Positions 24,966 through 36,995 of a DNA stretch of 64,000 nt are shown one piece after another. The stretch comes from Diphasiastrum complanatum (Eukaryota; Streptophyta; Lycopodiopsida; Lycopodiales; Lycopodiaceae): NCBI GenBank assembly GCA_029204225.1, contig MU831873.1, positions 1-64,000 on the forward strand, given 5' to 3'. The position numbers and the translations under genes are program-made. Each line of letters opens with the position of its first letter. Position 1 is the stretch's first letter. Below the pieces are notes generated by a model that was not told where the DNA came from, did not search any database, and saw only the letters and a program-made list of their open reading frames with translations.

Positions 24966-25215
24966 TTATTCGCAAAGCATTCTGTTCTTCAGATTTTTGT
25001 TAAGGCGAAAAGATATTTCTTCGTATATTTTGTCCTTTAGATATTTCTTCGTCTTAGAGAATATGTGTCTTGCTGTTTCTTTAATTGAATAGGTTGTTTT
25101 GAGTTGATCTTTGAATTGTTGATGAAAACTGAAATCAAACTTCCAAACATTTTTAAACTTCAAAAATTCAGCATCCCATAGAAACATCAACACAACAAAG
25201 GCATCAATGAATGTT
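24966..25215 (-). other. Short Lys-rich open frame downstream of the coiled-coil ORF
   Basis: A 75-codon frame without a recognisable domain lies between the broken ORF ending at 25216 and the purine tract at about 24920. It could be the frameshifted tail of that ORF. Confidence 0.25.
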
Positions 25216-27785
25216 TTATGAACGATTCAATTCTTCATATAATTTATGAACAAACTCCAAGTTTTGTTGAGCTTCGATCAACAGCAAGTCTTCTTTTGAT
25301 TTTGTATAACGGCCAATTGGTAAGTTGTCGAATTCTTCTAACTTGACTGGGAGCAATCTTTCATCGAACAGCTCCTGAGTTAACTTTCTATCTTCGTCTA
25401 AATCACTTCGAAGAGTGACTTCTTTATAGTAATGAGCTGAAAGTCTAATAAAAGAGCTTTTTACATAAAGAGTTTGAATGAAAAATAATGTCTTTGTCGC
25501 AAAAGTACCAAACTGCCAAAATGAATATGTACAGAACTGCTTGTAGCAAAATGACTTCCTTCTGTCTTGCAGATTGTGTCGAATCTCCGCAAAATAAACT
25601 ACAAGACTTCGCCCCCAATCCACATAAAGACTAAATAACTCTGGATAGGCCATATTTACATGAATCAGCAACCCGGCATCGTCGAATTCGTCTGAATCCA
25701 CAACAACTTGAGGTTTGTACAACTGAAATTGCAACTTTCGCTTCCAAAAAGCCGAAGAGCCTATGTATAACTCTGATGATCCGAAAGGCATGACTTGGAA
25801 CTTACCCTGGATTATGCCCCAACAGAGACATCCTTTTTATTCGATAGAGAGCTGGGCCCATAACCAAAGAACGTCGTCCTTCTCCCAAGGTCGCTTCCAT
25901 TCGTCGAAGGCTATGCCTACTGCGCCTGATAGCATCATGTAATCCACACACCATTGCAATTCAATATCAAATACTTGTGGACACGTTTTTTAGAAGCGTT
26001 CAACAAATGCACATAATCTGTCAGCACATACCTTCAACTGATTGCGCCATGTTCGCTTTGGCTGTGTGGATGCAGTTGCCAAGTCCTCAGTTTGCAACTC
26101 AACAGCCAGCTTCTGATTTTCCAATTGTTGCTTGAGATTTGACAGCTCCTGCTCGAGCTTGTCGAGATTCGTGACAACCTCCAAATACTCAGGATGGTCC
26201 GAGGCTCCAGAACAGGATGGCACAACTTGAAGTTGTTGTGTCAGGTCATCAATGCGAAGCAGGGCCTGAAGATATTTGTCGTGTGAATCGGGCCCACTGC
26301 AAGATGGGATGGCTTCACTTGAGAGCTCCTTCAGCTCAGCCAAGTCTTCCTCGACAAGTGCCTTTGCATCCTCAAGCGGTTGCAAGAACTCGACTCAAAA
26401 ATTTTCAAGCATCTAGTCTTGGAGCTGGTTCAGCTTCGTGAGGTCTATTGTAACTGACCCTGCATTGGTGCACACACAGAGAGAAGCTTTTGTCTTTATT
26501 CTCGTCATTTTCTCCTCCTGCAAATATTTTTGGAGGGCACCGTTATATTGATTTGCAGCCAAAAGTTGTTGCTTCAAAGAATGATTTTGAGTCTGAAAAT
26601 TGTCAGACTTGGCCAGAATTGCCTTATTCATCTTCTTCAAAGAATCAGCTTCGTTTATTAGAGTCTGAAGCTGTGTTTCGAGAGAACGATTTGGCATCTC
26701 CTTTTTGAGTTAACAAATTCCATGGTAATCTTCTGATGGTACTTGTCCAACTCGTACACTTCAGCCACTAGATTTTTGGCTTTCTCTGTCATGGTTCGAA
26801 ACCACTGGCGCTGGTTGTCTGGTTCATCTTCATCTTCAATAGGTGCCCCAGGGTCGCCTTCAGCAGTTGTTCGTCCTTTGTCAGATGTGTCGGACTGGGT
26901 TGCATCATCAGCAGAGATGGATGCACTCTGCTGCTTCTGAGATGTAAAAGCAGATGCTAGCTTTGAAGAATCAGTAGCAGTAGTAGCACCATCTATATCC
27001 GTTGCGCCAGCTGGAACTGTTTCTGGTTGGGATGGTGCAGCATCAATCTCCATAGCAGTGGTAGCTGCCACTTTGACTACTGGTGCAGCATCTGGTGCAA
27101 CTGGAATAGGAACAGACAGGATGCTGGAAAGATCAATTGGCTTGGGAGCCAACATCCTTCTCGTCAGTATTGTTTTCTCTTGTTCGATCAAAATGTCAAA
27201 ATTGGCACACAATCGAGAAACATGTGCTCCAACGTCAGAAAACTTTTGATGCTTAATCCATCGCAAAAAAGCCTTGTGGGTAATAACGCCAAAGCAAACT
27301 GGATTATCGGTGAGTGCGTTCAATATGTAACCAAAATTTTGAACTGAAATTGTGGCATCCGCATCTGTCAAAAATATTGTTTGGTTCGCGTATTTACAGA
27401 ACAGTTTAAATGTTGTATTGCGGATCATTGAAATTTTGTACCCCTTCATGGGTACAAAATAGTTGCTTAAAAAGTGGGCTGCTTCATCCACTGAGTCTTT
27501 GTTGGTTGAAACCATCTGCCCATCCAAAGATAACCCGAGGGCTGTGCAGAACAGGTCTTCAGTGATAGTGAACAATTGGCCTCGCACATGAACTTTGAAG
27601 TCCACCTCAGAGATTGAGTGGATGGAGTTCACGAATTCCGTGCTGACTTCAGATAAGATTATAGAAGGATCCACTTTCAGATCACCCAACCTGCATTGAT
27701 CCAAATAAGACTGGATGGATGCCAAGCGGATTCCTGCGCGTGCTTTCCAAATGATGGTAGAACTAGAACTTGATCTGGAAGCCAT
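25216..27785 (-). pseudogene. Broken plant-transposon-type ORF with coiled coil
   Basis: The start is M-A-S-R-S-S-S-S-S-T at 27785. Residues 1 to about 215 form a helical domain with H-V-R-G-Q-L-F-T-I and a G-V-I-T-H-K-A-F-L-R-W segment. A low-complexity Ala/Ser/Asp/Thr linker follows (about 220-320), then a heptad-like Gln/Leu/Lys region continuing in the next frame from 26697. The switch sits at a ctcaaaaagg run near 26697. From there one frame continues to 25216 through stops at 26413, 26398, 25990 and about 25841, encoding more coiled coil and a domain with F-W-K-R-K-L-Q-F. The layout resembles proteins annotated as putative plant transposon protein, by resemblance only. Start and style recall the ORF at 5136. 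Confidence 0.5.
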
Positions 27786-28160
27786 TGGTCAAATGTTTGA
27801 TGACAGCTACGTAGATTGCAATACTTCATATGAGTGAGCTTTGATCACAAAGAGAATAAGCGCAGGAAAGCATAAACTCGCAGGAAGAAAGTGTAAGGAA
27901 GAAAATGGAAAATAACTAAGTTATGCAGAAGAGGTGTGGAAGAGATGATGACATGGCATGGTGACATGACATCTATCACTTCCATTTATGGAGGATGTGC
28001 ATGACTCAGTGTTTGAAACTATAATTTGACAGATCGATTTTTAATGACGGAAGACCGTTTGTGAAAAGAAAAAAAAATTAAATTAAGAAAAAACAATATT
28101 TTTTTTGATATGTGAGCGTACACACATGTGAAAAATGATGATCACGTGGCCATCATCTTT
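27786..28160. other. Upstream flank of the coiled-coil ORF
   Basis: No gene and no clear primer site or LTR end that would make the ORF part of a bounded retroelement. A tgtgagcgtacacacatgtg word near 28111 belongs to the CACATGTG motif class. Confidence 0.35.
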
Positions 28161-28484
28161 AATGGAGGAATACAAAAAGTAGGTCGAGAGATTCTCAAGA
28201 GATTCTCAAAAACATGCCAGAAAGATTCTAGAAAGTTTCGTGAAACTTTCTCGCAAGATCCTAAAAAATGATACAGAAACTCACGAAAATTTTAGCAACA
28301 TACTAAAAATTTTCTCAAAAAACTGGAAAAAATGCTAGAAAATATTCTAGAAAAATTCTTGAAAATGAATTACGAAAATTTGATTAACAAATTTATTGTC
28401 ACGAAAAATTCTCAAAAATGCTTTTAAAAATTATATTGAAAGATTGAGAGAAGTGAAGAAAAATTCTCGAAAATTTCACGAGAG
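28160..28484. repeat. AT-rich stretch of short palindromes before D1
   Basis: Repeated variants of ttctcaaaa, gaaaattttc and ctagaaaa occur. One clear stem-loop is gaaagtttc-gt-gaaactttc at about 28226-28245. The texture resembles the hairpin array at 48590-50500 but without its long units. Confidence 0.5.
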
Positions 28485-30710
28485 TCAGAACAGATGGAGG
28501 TGGCGAATATATCTCGAATCGCTTCACTAACTTCTGCAATGATTGTGGCATCATTCGCAGAAGAACTACAGCCTACACACCGCAGCACAATGGTGTTGCT
28601 GAACAAAAGAACATGACCCTGATGGAAGCAGCCAAATGCATGATGGCATACTCGAAAGCTCCAAGGGCACTGTGGGTTGAAGTAGTGGCTACAGTCGCAT
28701 AGATCTAGAACAGGACAGGTAAATCTGGTGTTCCTCACACGACACCACATGAGCTATGATGGGGTAGAAAATCCAACCTGTCTCACGTCAGAATATTTGG
28801 TTGTGCAGCATATGCACATATTTCTGATGAACTTCACAAGAAGCTTGATGAGAAAGCCGAGCAAGGATTTTTGGTAGGTTATGACAATAATTCATCATAC
28901 TACAGAATCTACATGCCAGACATGAACACTGTGAAAACAGTGAGGGATGTCAAATTCGACAAGAGCAGGACAATGGCCAACGAAGACCCTATTAGCTATG
29001 AAGTTCTGAAAAGATAGTACTATGGCCTGTCGCCAACGTCAGAGAGAGCAGAGGACGAACACGAAAACAAAGATTTTCGAGTCGTCTCCCATTCGAGCGA
29101 TGAATCAAACGAAGAAAGATTCGAGAGGCAACCTGCCGCCGCAGTTCCTATAAACCAAGATGGTTCCGGACCGAGAAGAACAGACATGACCTCAGGATCC
29201 ACATTGTGGATGAGAAGATAACGTTCTTGCATGGCAAATTAGACGAAGACATCTACATGGATCAACCCCCAGGATATGTCTCGAATTCACTTCCTGACTA
29301 TGCATGCAGAATGCATAGAAGCATCTACGGTCTGAAACAATCAGCCCGACAATGGTACAAGAAGACAGATCAAGCCCTGAAATCATTAGGATTCAAGCCT
29401 CTCTTGGCTGACTCCAATGTGTATGTCAGAGTTACAGATGGGCAAATCATCATAGTGGCTGTATATGTGGACGACACTCTGATACTTTGCAGGAGTGAGA
29501 AGCTAATTGCTGAAGTAAAGACAGACATCTCGAAGCATTTCAAGATAGCGGATCTGGGAGAAGCCAAGTGTTACCTAGGCTTACAAATTGAAAGGGACTA
29601 TGAGGGAGGCAAGTTATACCTTCACCAGTCCAAATACACCCAGAAGATCCTAGAGGACTTTGGGATGCTGAACTGCAAAGGAGCGAACACTCCAATGCTC
29701 GCAGGGACGGTGCTAACAAATGACGACTGTCCAAAGACTGAGGAAGAAAGAGAACAGATGCAACTCACACCCTAAAGAAGGTTGATAGGTTCACTGATGT
29801 ACCTTGCAGACAACACACGTCCTGATATTGCTTATGTAGTATTCAGGATGAGCCAATTCTGCACGAATCCAGGCTCAACACATTGGAAGATTACAAAACA
29901 AATTTTGCAATATCTTCAATTAACGAGAGATTATGGCTTTTGTTATTGTCGTGATGTAGGTCTCAGAATACTTTCCTACAGCGATGCTAGCTGGGCATCA
30001 CTCAGGGACAACTGTAAAAGCATCTCAAAAGGATGCACCATTGCATCAGGAGCAGCAGTTCTCTGGGTCAGCAAGAAGCAGACCATTGTAGCCTAGTCGT
30101 CCTGCGAGGCAGAGTATTTAGCAGCAGTGAAGATGGCCAACAAAATAATTTGGCTAAGGCAGTTCCTGGACGAATTGGGCGAAACAAGGAATGAGCCATT
30201 GGTCTTGTAGATGGACAACACCTCTGTGATACACCTGATGAAAGATCCTATATTCCACTCAAGAACGAAGCACATTGCAATCAAGTATCACTTGATCAAG
30301 GATCTGATTGAAAGGAAGATCATGCAGACCACCTTCATAGGAACGAAAGATATGGTTGCTGACATCTTCACTAAAGCTTTAAACAAAAGGCTCTTTGAGA
30401 GGCAAAGGAGTAGTCTCGAGATTATAAAGCTACCATGCCTGGAGAGGGAACTGAAGAAACAAAGTGTTTTTGATTACAAAGCCTTGCTAGCTTTCAGCCC
30501 TTCACCTGACGAAGATGTTTGCAAACTCGAACATCCGGAGACACGAAACACGAAGAGTTTAGCGAACACAAAAGTCAACGAAGATGAAGACAAACGGTTT
30601 GCGGACACGAAGGATCCACGAATGAGATTTCTTACGGTCCAGCAAGAGAGAAAGGCAAATGAGCTCAAATACTTCCATAACCTTGTATGGTATCCAACTC
30701 ATATGTAATT
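28485..30710 (+). pseudogene. Copia family D Pol, copy D1 (integrase, RT, RNase H)
   Basis: It begins inside the integrase core at R-T-D-G-G-G-E-Y (28490), with A-Y-T-P-Q-H-N-G-V-A-E then R-I-F-G-C-A-A-Y near 28790. A deletion joins the region after integrase to RT at F-L-H-G-K-L-D-E-D-I-Y-M (29221), removing the RT fingers. RT then shows I-Y-G-L-K-Q-S and V-Y-V-D-D-T-L near 29460. RNase H has S-D-A-S-W near 29980, M-D-N-T-S-V near 30211 and M-V-A-D-I-F-T-K-A near 30350. Stops occur at about 28700, 28760, 29017, 29773, 30094 and 30208. Gag and protease are absent. The tail to 30708 is open and charged, and may be read-through into former LTR sequence. Confidence 0.9.
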
Positions 30711-30989
30711 TTCTGAGAAATTTCTGATGTTGACTATGGATTAGCATCATTGTTGTACTCTCTTACTCATGGGTTTCCAAGGTTTGATGGTTTCTTGCAG
30801 CAAGATGGAGATGGAGGCACATTCATGGAGTTTTATGGTGCAGACATATCAAGAAAGGACAAAGATGGAGGAGACAAGCAAGCAAGTGGTCATCACTCAC
30901 ATTTATTGTTTAGTTGCTATGATTTTCCAGAGATTTCAAAGTTTAAATCATGGAAGAATCATTTCATTTACATCATATGTGGTTCTTCA

Positions 30990-31186
30990 TGTTCTAGTTA
31001 CATCTTGATGTGTAAAATTTGATGTAAGAAATAGTGAAACATCCAATGCGGACACTATTCTCCATATAAATTATGGGAGCTACTTTAGAACCTTAGAAAG
31101 GAGGCCTATAATTAGAATGGATATCATTCTAAATTTGGATCAAAATAGTATGGTTAAAACTATGCCAAAACTAGTTGAAGAGGGAG
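30990..31186 (+). pseudogene. Copy 3 (partial) of the unrecognised C-terminal domain
   Basis: A short frame carries S-E-T-S-N-A-D-T-I, equivalent to S-E-A-S-K-V-D-T-Y-I in the other copies. It is followed by a basic I-I-R-M-D-I-I-L-N-L segment in the place of the K-I-R-S-I-M-D segment. It ends at the gagggag tract before the LTR. Only about 60 residues are recognisable. Confidence 0.55.
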
Positions 31187-31799
31187 TGTGAGAAATTTCA
31201 GCTAGTTTAGTCATATTTTGGTTAATTGTCAATATTAGGACAACATGCATTTTAGACTTAGAGATAAACTTTATGAAAGTTATTTTAGTCTAAGTTCATT
31301 TGAATTATCACTTTTGAAAAGTGTGGAAAAGTTAGAGGGTCAAGTTTGGAAGATTCAAATTTGAATGTTTGGTTCATTGAATCTAGTCCATATTTTTAGT
31401 AGGCTTTTTGATCTAGAAGTTTCTATGGAGGAAAACCAAATTCAAAAGAGGTGATGGATCTACTATAAATAGATGTACACATGTGGGAAGAGCATCATTC
31501 TCTCTCTCACCTCATTCATACTTATATATGAGTTCTCTTTGGGTTCATATATCCGTTTTTGCACTATAGTATTGATATTATGCAATCTTGTGTGTAGAAT
31601 GCAATTTTATGTTATGTATATATTGGATCTAGACGTGTATACAATTTTATGTTATGTATATATTGGATCCACACGTGTGAAATACAGTACCTTAATGTTA
31701 TTGTATGGACAAAAACTTCATTTTATCATATATTTGATGTTTGATCAAGATCTTATTGAGTTTACATCACTAATGTGTAGTTGATGCTAGATTTCTACA
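31187..31799 (+). mobile_element. A-type LTR
   Basis: It starts TGTGAGAAATTTC after an agaggga purine tract and ends ttctaca. It contains ctataaatag (TATA) near 31462 and a cacacgtgtgaaat palindrome near 31672. A tandem 45-base unit (tacaattttatgttatgtatatattgg) repeats at about 31598-31680. The sequence after it resembles the leader after the inverted LTR at 23399, and a gag fragment follows at 31879, so this could be the 5' LTR of that gag or the 3' LTR of copy 3. Confidence 0.7.
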
Positions 31800-31878
31800 T
31801 CGTCTAATTGTGTTGTCATTCATAACCAAAGATGAAGGAGACCTAATTGGATTCTAGTGATTCATATTTCTTCACAAT

Positions 31879-32091
31879 AATATCTCTAGGTTGCTCACTC
31901 TTAGGAATCAAATCTTTCAAAGTTACCAAAAGAGTGATGAGAGTGCCCCAAATTATGTTTTGAGAGTGAAAGATCTTCATAGAGGGCTTGCTTGCAAAGG
32001 AGACAATCTCACCCAAAGAGAGTTAGTGCAAGTGATACTTAATGTATTGAAGGATGAATTTGACAACCTTGTTCAATCTTATGCAATCAAG
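31879..32091 (+). pseudogene. A-type gag, left half (interrupted by the 9.8-kb insertion)
   Basis: The frame matches the central Gag of A1: L-L-T-L-R-N-Q-I-F-Q, then S-D-E-S-A, V-I-L-N-V-L and N-L-V-Q-S-Y-A-I-K. Homology breaks exactly after gcaatcaag at 32091 and resumes at 41912 with the same nine bases, continuing in frame into L-P-S-L-E-A-L-Q. The N-terminal part of Gag is missing. Confidence 0.88.
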
Positions 32092-32127
32092 GGGTGTGAT
32101 TTTTTGGCGAGCATTTCACGGCGAGCA

Positions 32128-32819
32128 AGTCTCGGCGAGCATTCCTGTGAGAATTTGTTTAGAGGCGAGCACTTTTCTAACACTCCTATTGATGTCCTCA
32201 AACAATATGAATATTTCGCATCAATCTTGTAAAACAAAATAACTTATGAAAGAACAATATGATGAGCATCCCGAATAGTCGACTCAAAAACCCAACTTCA
32301 TTTAGCAAAAATGGACCCTGCAACACAAATGTGGCCAAGTATTCCATATTGTAAATTATAATCGTACTAGTTTTGATATACTTGACAATTCTGAAGATAA
32401 CATCTCAGAATCACACAACAGTCAGTCCTACTAGTGCATGCCGGTTTTAGGATCCTACGATGAACGTAAGACTGGGGTACTAGAATATCTAAGGAAACCA
32501 CATTCATTGATAATGATTAGAGTGCACATGTTTATTTTGATGTTGCATAGTGGACGAAACAGACTAAAGCAGGTCTAATATAAGATTGGATAAAAACCAA
32601 CTTGTTAAAAGGTTGTTTGCAATTATAACATCATATTCCCTCGCCCTATCGTCGTCGAAATGCACAACTACTGTAAAAACCTCAACTATGCATGGATCGA
32701 CACATTTTACTTGTGCATTTATTGACAAGGCCCTCTGGATCCTGGACAAGGCCTTCTATGATATCCAATGCATGCCAAATCACCTTTGCAATATGAACAT
32801 GATAGTGTATCGTAATTGT
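32128..32819. other. Left subterminal region of the MULE
   Basis: ggcgagca occurs four times between 32105 and 32171, counting those in the end repeat. The remainder to 32819 has no recognisable gene. Confidence 0.45.
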
Positions 32820-35800
32820 GGGAAAGAGTGCCCAAAAGTCCATCGAGTCCATCTACGACGTCCGTCGGGGGCCAGGAGTCCGGTGGGCCGAAACATCTGC
32901 TCTTCCGAAGGAAACCTATATTTGGTTTTTTGGTCCTACTTTGACACATTATGGTCATGACAGTGATGCCAGTATGGCAATGACGCAACTCATTTTGCAA
33001 GCCTATAGATAGTTCTTCGAGCAGTGACAAACGGCCGATAAATCGGAGGTCAAAAACTCATTATGGCCATTGTGTTTCCCGTGTCAAAATTCAAGGTTTC
33101 ACATGGTGCAAAAAGCTGCATTTCATGCTCGTTCCTTTGATAACAGGTGGGATGGCATGCGTGACATGTCGTCATGACTCGTGGAAGTCCATCGAGTCCG
33201 TCTACGATGTTCGTCGGGGGCCAAGAGTTCGGTGGGCCGAAATAGGCACTCTTCCGGGGCAAACTTGTATTTGGTTTTTTGGTCTTGCTTTGACACATTA
33301 TGGTCAGTGACTTTGATGCCAATATGGCAACGACGCAAGTCATTCTGCAAGCCTATAGATAGTTCTTTGGGCAGTGACAAACGGCCCGTGAATGGGAGGT
33401 CAAAAAAACATTATGGCCATTGTGTTTCCTGTGTCAAAATTCAGGGTTTCACATGGTGTAAAAAACTGCATTTCATGCCCGTTCCTCTGATAACGGGTGG
33501 GATGGCATGCGTGACACATCGCCATGACTCGTGGAAGTCCATCGAGTCCGTCTATGACGTCTGTCAGGGGCCAGGAGTCTGATGGGCCGAAACAGGCGCT
33601 CTTCCGGGGCAAACCTGTATTTGGTTTTTTGGTCCTAATTTGACACATTATGGTCGGTGACTCTGATGCCAGTATGGCAATGATGCAAGTCATTCTGCAA
33701 GCCTATAGATATTTCTTCGAGCAGTGACAAACGGCCCATAAATCGGAGGCCGAAAACTCATTATGGCCATTGCGTTTCTCGTGTCAAAATTTAGTGTTTC
33801 ACATGGTGCAAAAAACTGCATTTCATGTCCGTTCCTCTGATAACGGGTGGGATGGCATGCACGACATGTCGTCATGACTCGTAGAAGTCCATCGAGTCCG
33901 TCTACGACGTCCGTCAGGGGCCGAGAGTTTTGTGGGCCGAAACAGGTGCTCTTCCGGGGAAAACCTGTATTTGGTTTTTTGGTCCTACTTTGACACATTA
34001 TGGTCGGTGACTCTGATGCTAGTATGGCAATGACGCAAGTCATTTTGCAAGCCTATAGATAGTTCTTCGGACAATGACAGACGTCCCGTGAATTCGAGGT
34101 TGAAAACTCATTATGGCCATTGTGTTTCCCGTGTCAAAATTCAAGATTTCACATGGTGCAAAAAGCTGCATTTCATGCCCATTCCTCTGATAATGGGATG
34201 GCATGCGTGACACATCATCATGACTCGTGGAAGTCCATCGAGTCCGTGTACGACGTCCATCGGGGGGGCCAAGAGTCCGATGGGCCGAAACAGGCGCTCT
34301 TCCGGGGCAAACATGTATTTGGTTTTTGGTCATGCTTTGACACATTATGGTCAGTGACTCTGATGCCAATATGACAATGACGCAAGTCATTCTACAAGCG
34401 TATATATAGTTCTTTGAGCGGTGACAAACGGCCCATAAATCGCCATTGTGTTTCCCGTGTCAAAATTCAGGGTTTCACATGCTGCATTCCATGCCCGTTC
34501 CTCTGATAACGGGTGGGATGGCATGCGTGACACGTCTTCATGACTCGTGGAAGTCCATCGAGTCCGTCTACGACGTCCGTCGGGGGCCAGGAGTCCGGTC
34601 GGTCGAAACATGCGCTCTTCCGAAGGAAACCTATATTTGGTTTTTTGGTCCTACTTTGACACGTTATGGTCGGTGCCTCTGATGCAGGTGTGCCAACGAC
34701 ACAACTCATTCTGCAAGCCTATAGATAGTTCTTCGAGCAGTGACAAACGGCCCATAAATTGGAGGTCGGAAACTCATTATGGCCATTGTGTTTCCCATGT
34801 CAAAATTCAGGGTTTCACATGGTGCAAAGAGCTGCATTTCATGCCCGTTCCTCTGATAACGGGTGGGATGGCATGTGTGACATGTCGTCATGACTCGTGG
34901 AAGTCCATCGAGTCCGTTTACGACTTTCGTCGGGGGCCAGGAGTCCGGTGGGCCGAAATAGGCGCTCTTCCGGAGCAAACCTATATTTGGTTTTTGGGTC
35001 TTGCTTTGACACATTATGGTCGGTGACTCTGATGCTAGTATGGCAACGACACAAGTCATTATGCAAGCCTATAGATAGTTCTTAGGGCAAATCGGAGGTT
35101 AAAAACTCATTTTGGCCATTGTGTTTCCCGTGTCAAAATTCAGGGTTTCACATGCAGCATTTCATCCCCGTTCCTCTGATAACGAGTGGGATGGCATGTG
35201 TGACACGTCGTCATGACTCGTGGAAGTCCATCGAGTCCATTTACGATGTCCGTCGGGGGCCAGGAGTCCGGTGGGCCAAAACAGGCGCTCTTCCGGGGCA
35301 AACCTGTATTTGGTTTTTTGGTCTTGCTTTGACACATTATGGTCGCTGACTCTGATGCCAGCATGGCAATGATGCAAGTCATTCTGCAAGCCTATAGATA
35401 GTTCTTAGGGTAGTGACAGACAGCCCGTAAATCGGAGGTCAAAAACTCATTATGGCCATTGTGCCTCCCATATCAAAATTCAAGGTTTCACATGCTGCAT
35501 TTCATGCCCGTTCCTCTGATAACGGGTGAGATGGCATGTGTGACACGTCGTCATGACTTGTGGAAGTCCATCGAGTCTGTTTACGACATCCGTCGGGGGC
35601 CAGGAGTTCGGTGGGCTGAAACGGGCGCTCTTCCAGGGCAAACCTGTATTTGGTTTTTTGGTCTTGCTTTGACACATTATGGTCGGTGATTCTGATGCCA
35701 GTATGGCAACGACGCAAGTCATTCTGCAAGCCTATAGAAGGTTGTTAGGGCAGTTACAGACGGCCCATAAATTGGAGGTCAAAAACTCATTATGGCCATT

Positions 35801-36445
35801 GTGTTTTCCATGTCAAAATTCAGGGTTTCACATTGTGCAAAAAGCCGCATTTCATGCTCGTTCCTCTGATAACGGGTGGGATGGCATGCGTGTCATGACT
35901 CGTGGAAGTCCATCAAGTCCGTCTATGATGTCCGTCGGGGGCCAGGAGTCTGGTGGGCCAAAACAGGCGCTCTACATTTGAGCTGGAGACAGAGAAGTAT
36001 TTCATCTTCCGATGCCTTGTATACTATGCAAACGAAGTGAAAATGCCATTATTTAATCAGAGAGCAACCAGACATTCGTTATTCTTGATTTAATACGTTC
36101 GTCGAGGGCCAGGAGTCCGGTGGGCCGAAACAGGCGCTCTTCCGAGGCAAACATGTATTTGGTTTTTGGTCCTGCTTTGACACATTATTGTCTGTGACTC
36201 TGATGCCAGTATGGCAACGACGCAAGTCATTCTGCAAGCCTATAGATAGTTCTTTGAGCAGTGACAGACAGCCCGTAAATCGGAGGTCTAAAACTCATTA
36301 TGGCCATTGTGTTTCCCATGTCAAAATTCAGGGTTTTAGATGGTGCAAGAAGCTGGATTTCGTGCCCGTTTCTCTGATGATGGGTGGGATGGCATGCGTG
36401 ACACATCGTCATGACTCGTGGAAGTCCATCGAGTCCATCTACGGA
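32820..36445. repeat. Tandem satellite array, ~350-bp unit, about 11 units
   Basis: Using gtccatcgagtcc as an anchor, units start at 32838, 33187, 33537, 33887, 34233, 34553, 34903, 35226, 35566, 35908 and 36424. Spacings are 349, 350, 350, 346, 320, 350, 323, 340, 342 and 516. The short units lack a piece around catggtgcaaaaagctg and, in one, part of the ggaggtcaaaaactcatt block. The last, 516-base interval contains a ~115-base foreign segment (about 35978-36091) plus a repeated monomer part. Each unit is open on the minus strand for up to 117 codons, which accounts for the many similar overlapping frames. I treat these as satellite DNA, not genes. Confidence 0.95.
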
Positions 36446-36995
36446 AAAATGAGAAAATGAGAAGTGTTCATTGTGAGGAGTTGCAAGACTGGAAAGATTT
36501 CTAAGTTGATTTACTTCTATACTACCTATAATTATGCAAGATCGTTGGCATACTTCTTTGAGCATAAATAAATATAACCACATGTTTAAGACCATGGTAT
36601 TCATCACCCACATGTCAAAACTTGTAGACATTCATTACACTTGGTCCATCAAAAATTTGTCAAACAAAAACCATAAGACTAGTTGCTCTGAATTTTTTTT
36701 CTCAAAAAACCATAAAATTAGTAGCGCAAAAAACCGTTGCTTGAAAAAAATGTATTTTGGAGTTCCCATTCATGTTTCCTCTGCTTCCCTGCAAAAACGT
36801 AGCCATAGTCAGTAAGGACTCTTGTACGTATAAATCACAATTACTTGTAACAACAAAATGACAATGAGAATAGGCCTTGAGCCTTCATTCTTGATCTTGC
36901 TTTAATAATCTCCAGACACTGTGTTACTATAAACTCATCATTTTCCACATTGATGCAATGCATGTTGTTATGCCAAGACTCTTCAGCCATATGGC
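36446..36995. other. Spacer inside the MULE
   Basis: No recognisable gene. A 93-codon open frame at 36534-36815 has no family resemblance. Confidence 0.4.

Noticed and set aside
25990-27785. Programmed frameshift or stop read-through in the coiled-coil ORF
   Set aside because: One A-run frame change could be programmed, but four further in-frame stops make simple decay more likely.
33113-35729. Many similar 60-160 codon frames on both strands
   Set aside because: They are the same satellite monomer read repeatedly in different frames; no domain, start context or splice evidence supports genes.
32820-36445. CRISPR-like array
   Set aside because: Units of ~350 bp repeat as a whole with no short repeat/spacer alternation, and the DNA is plant nuclear in character.
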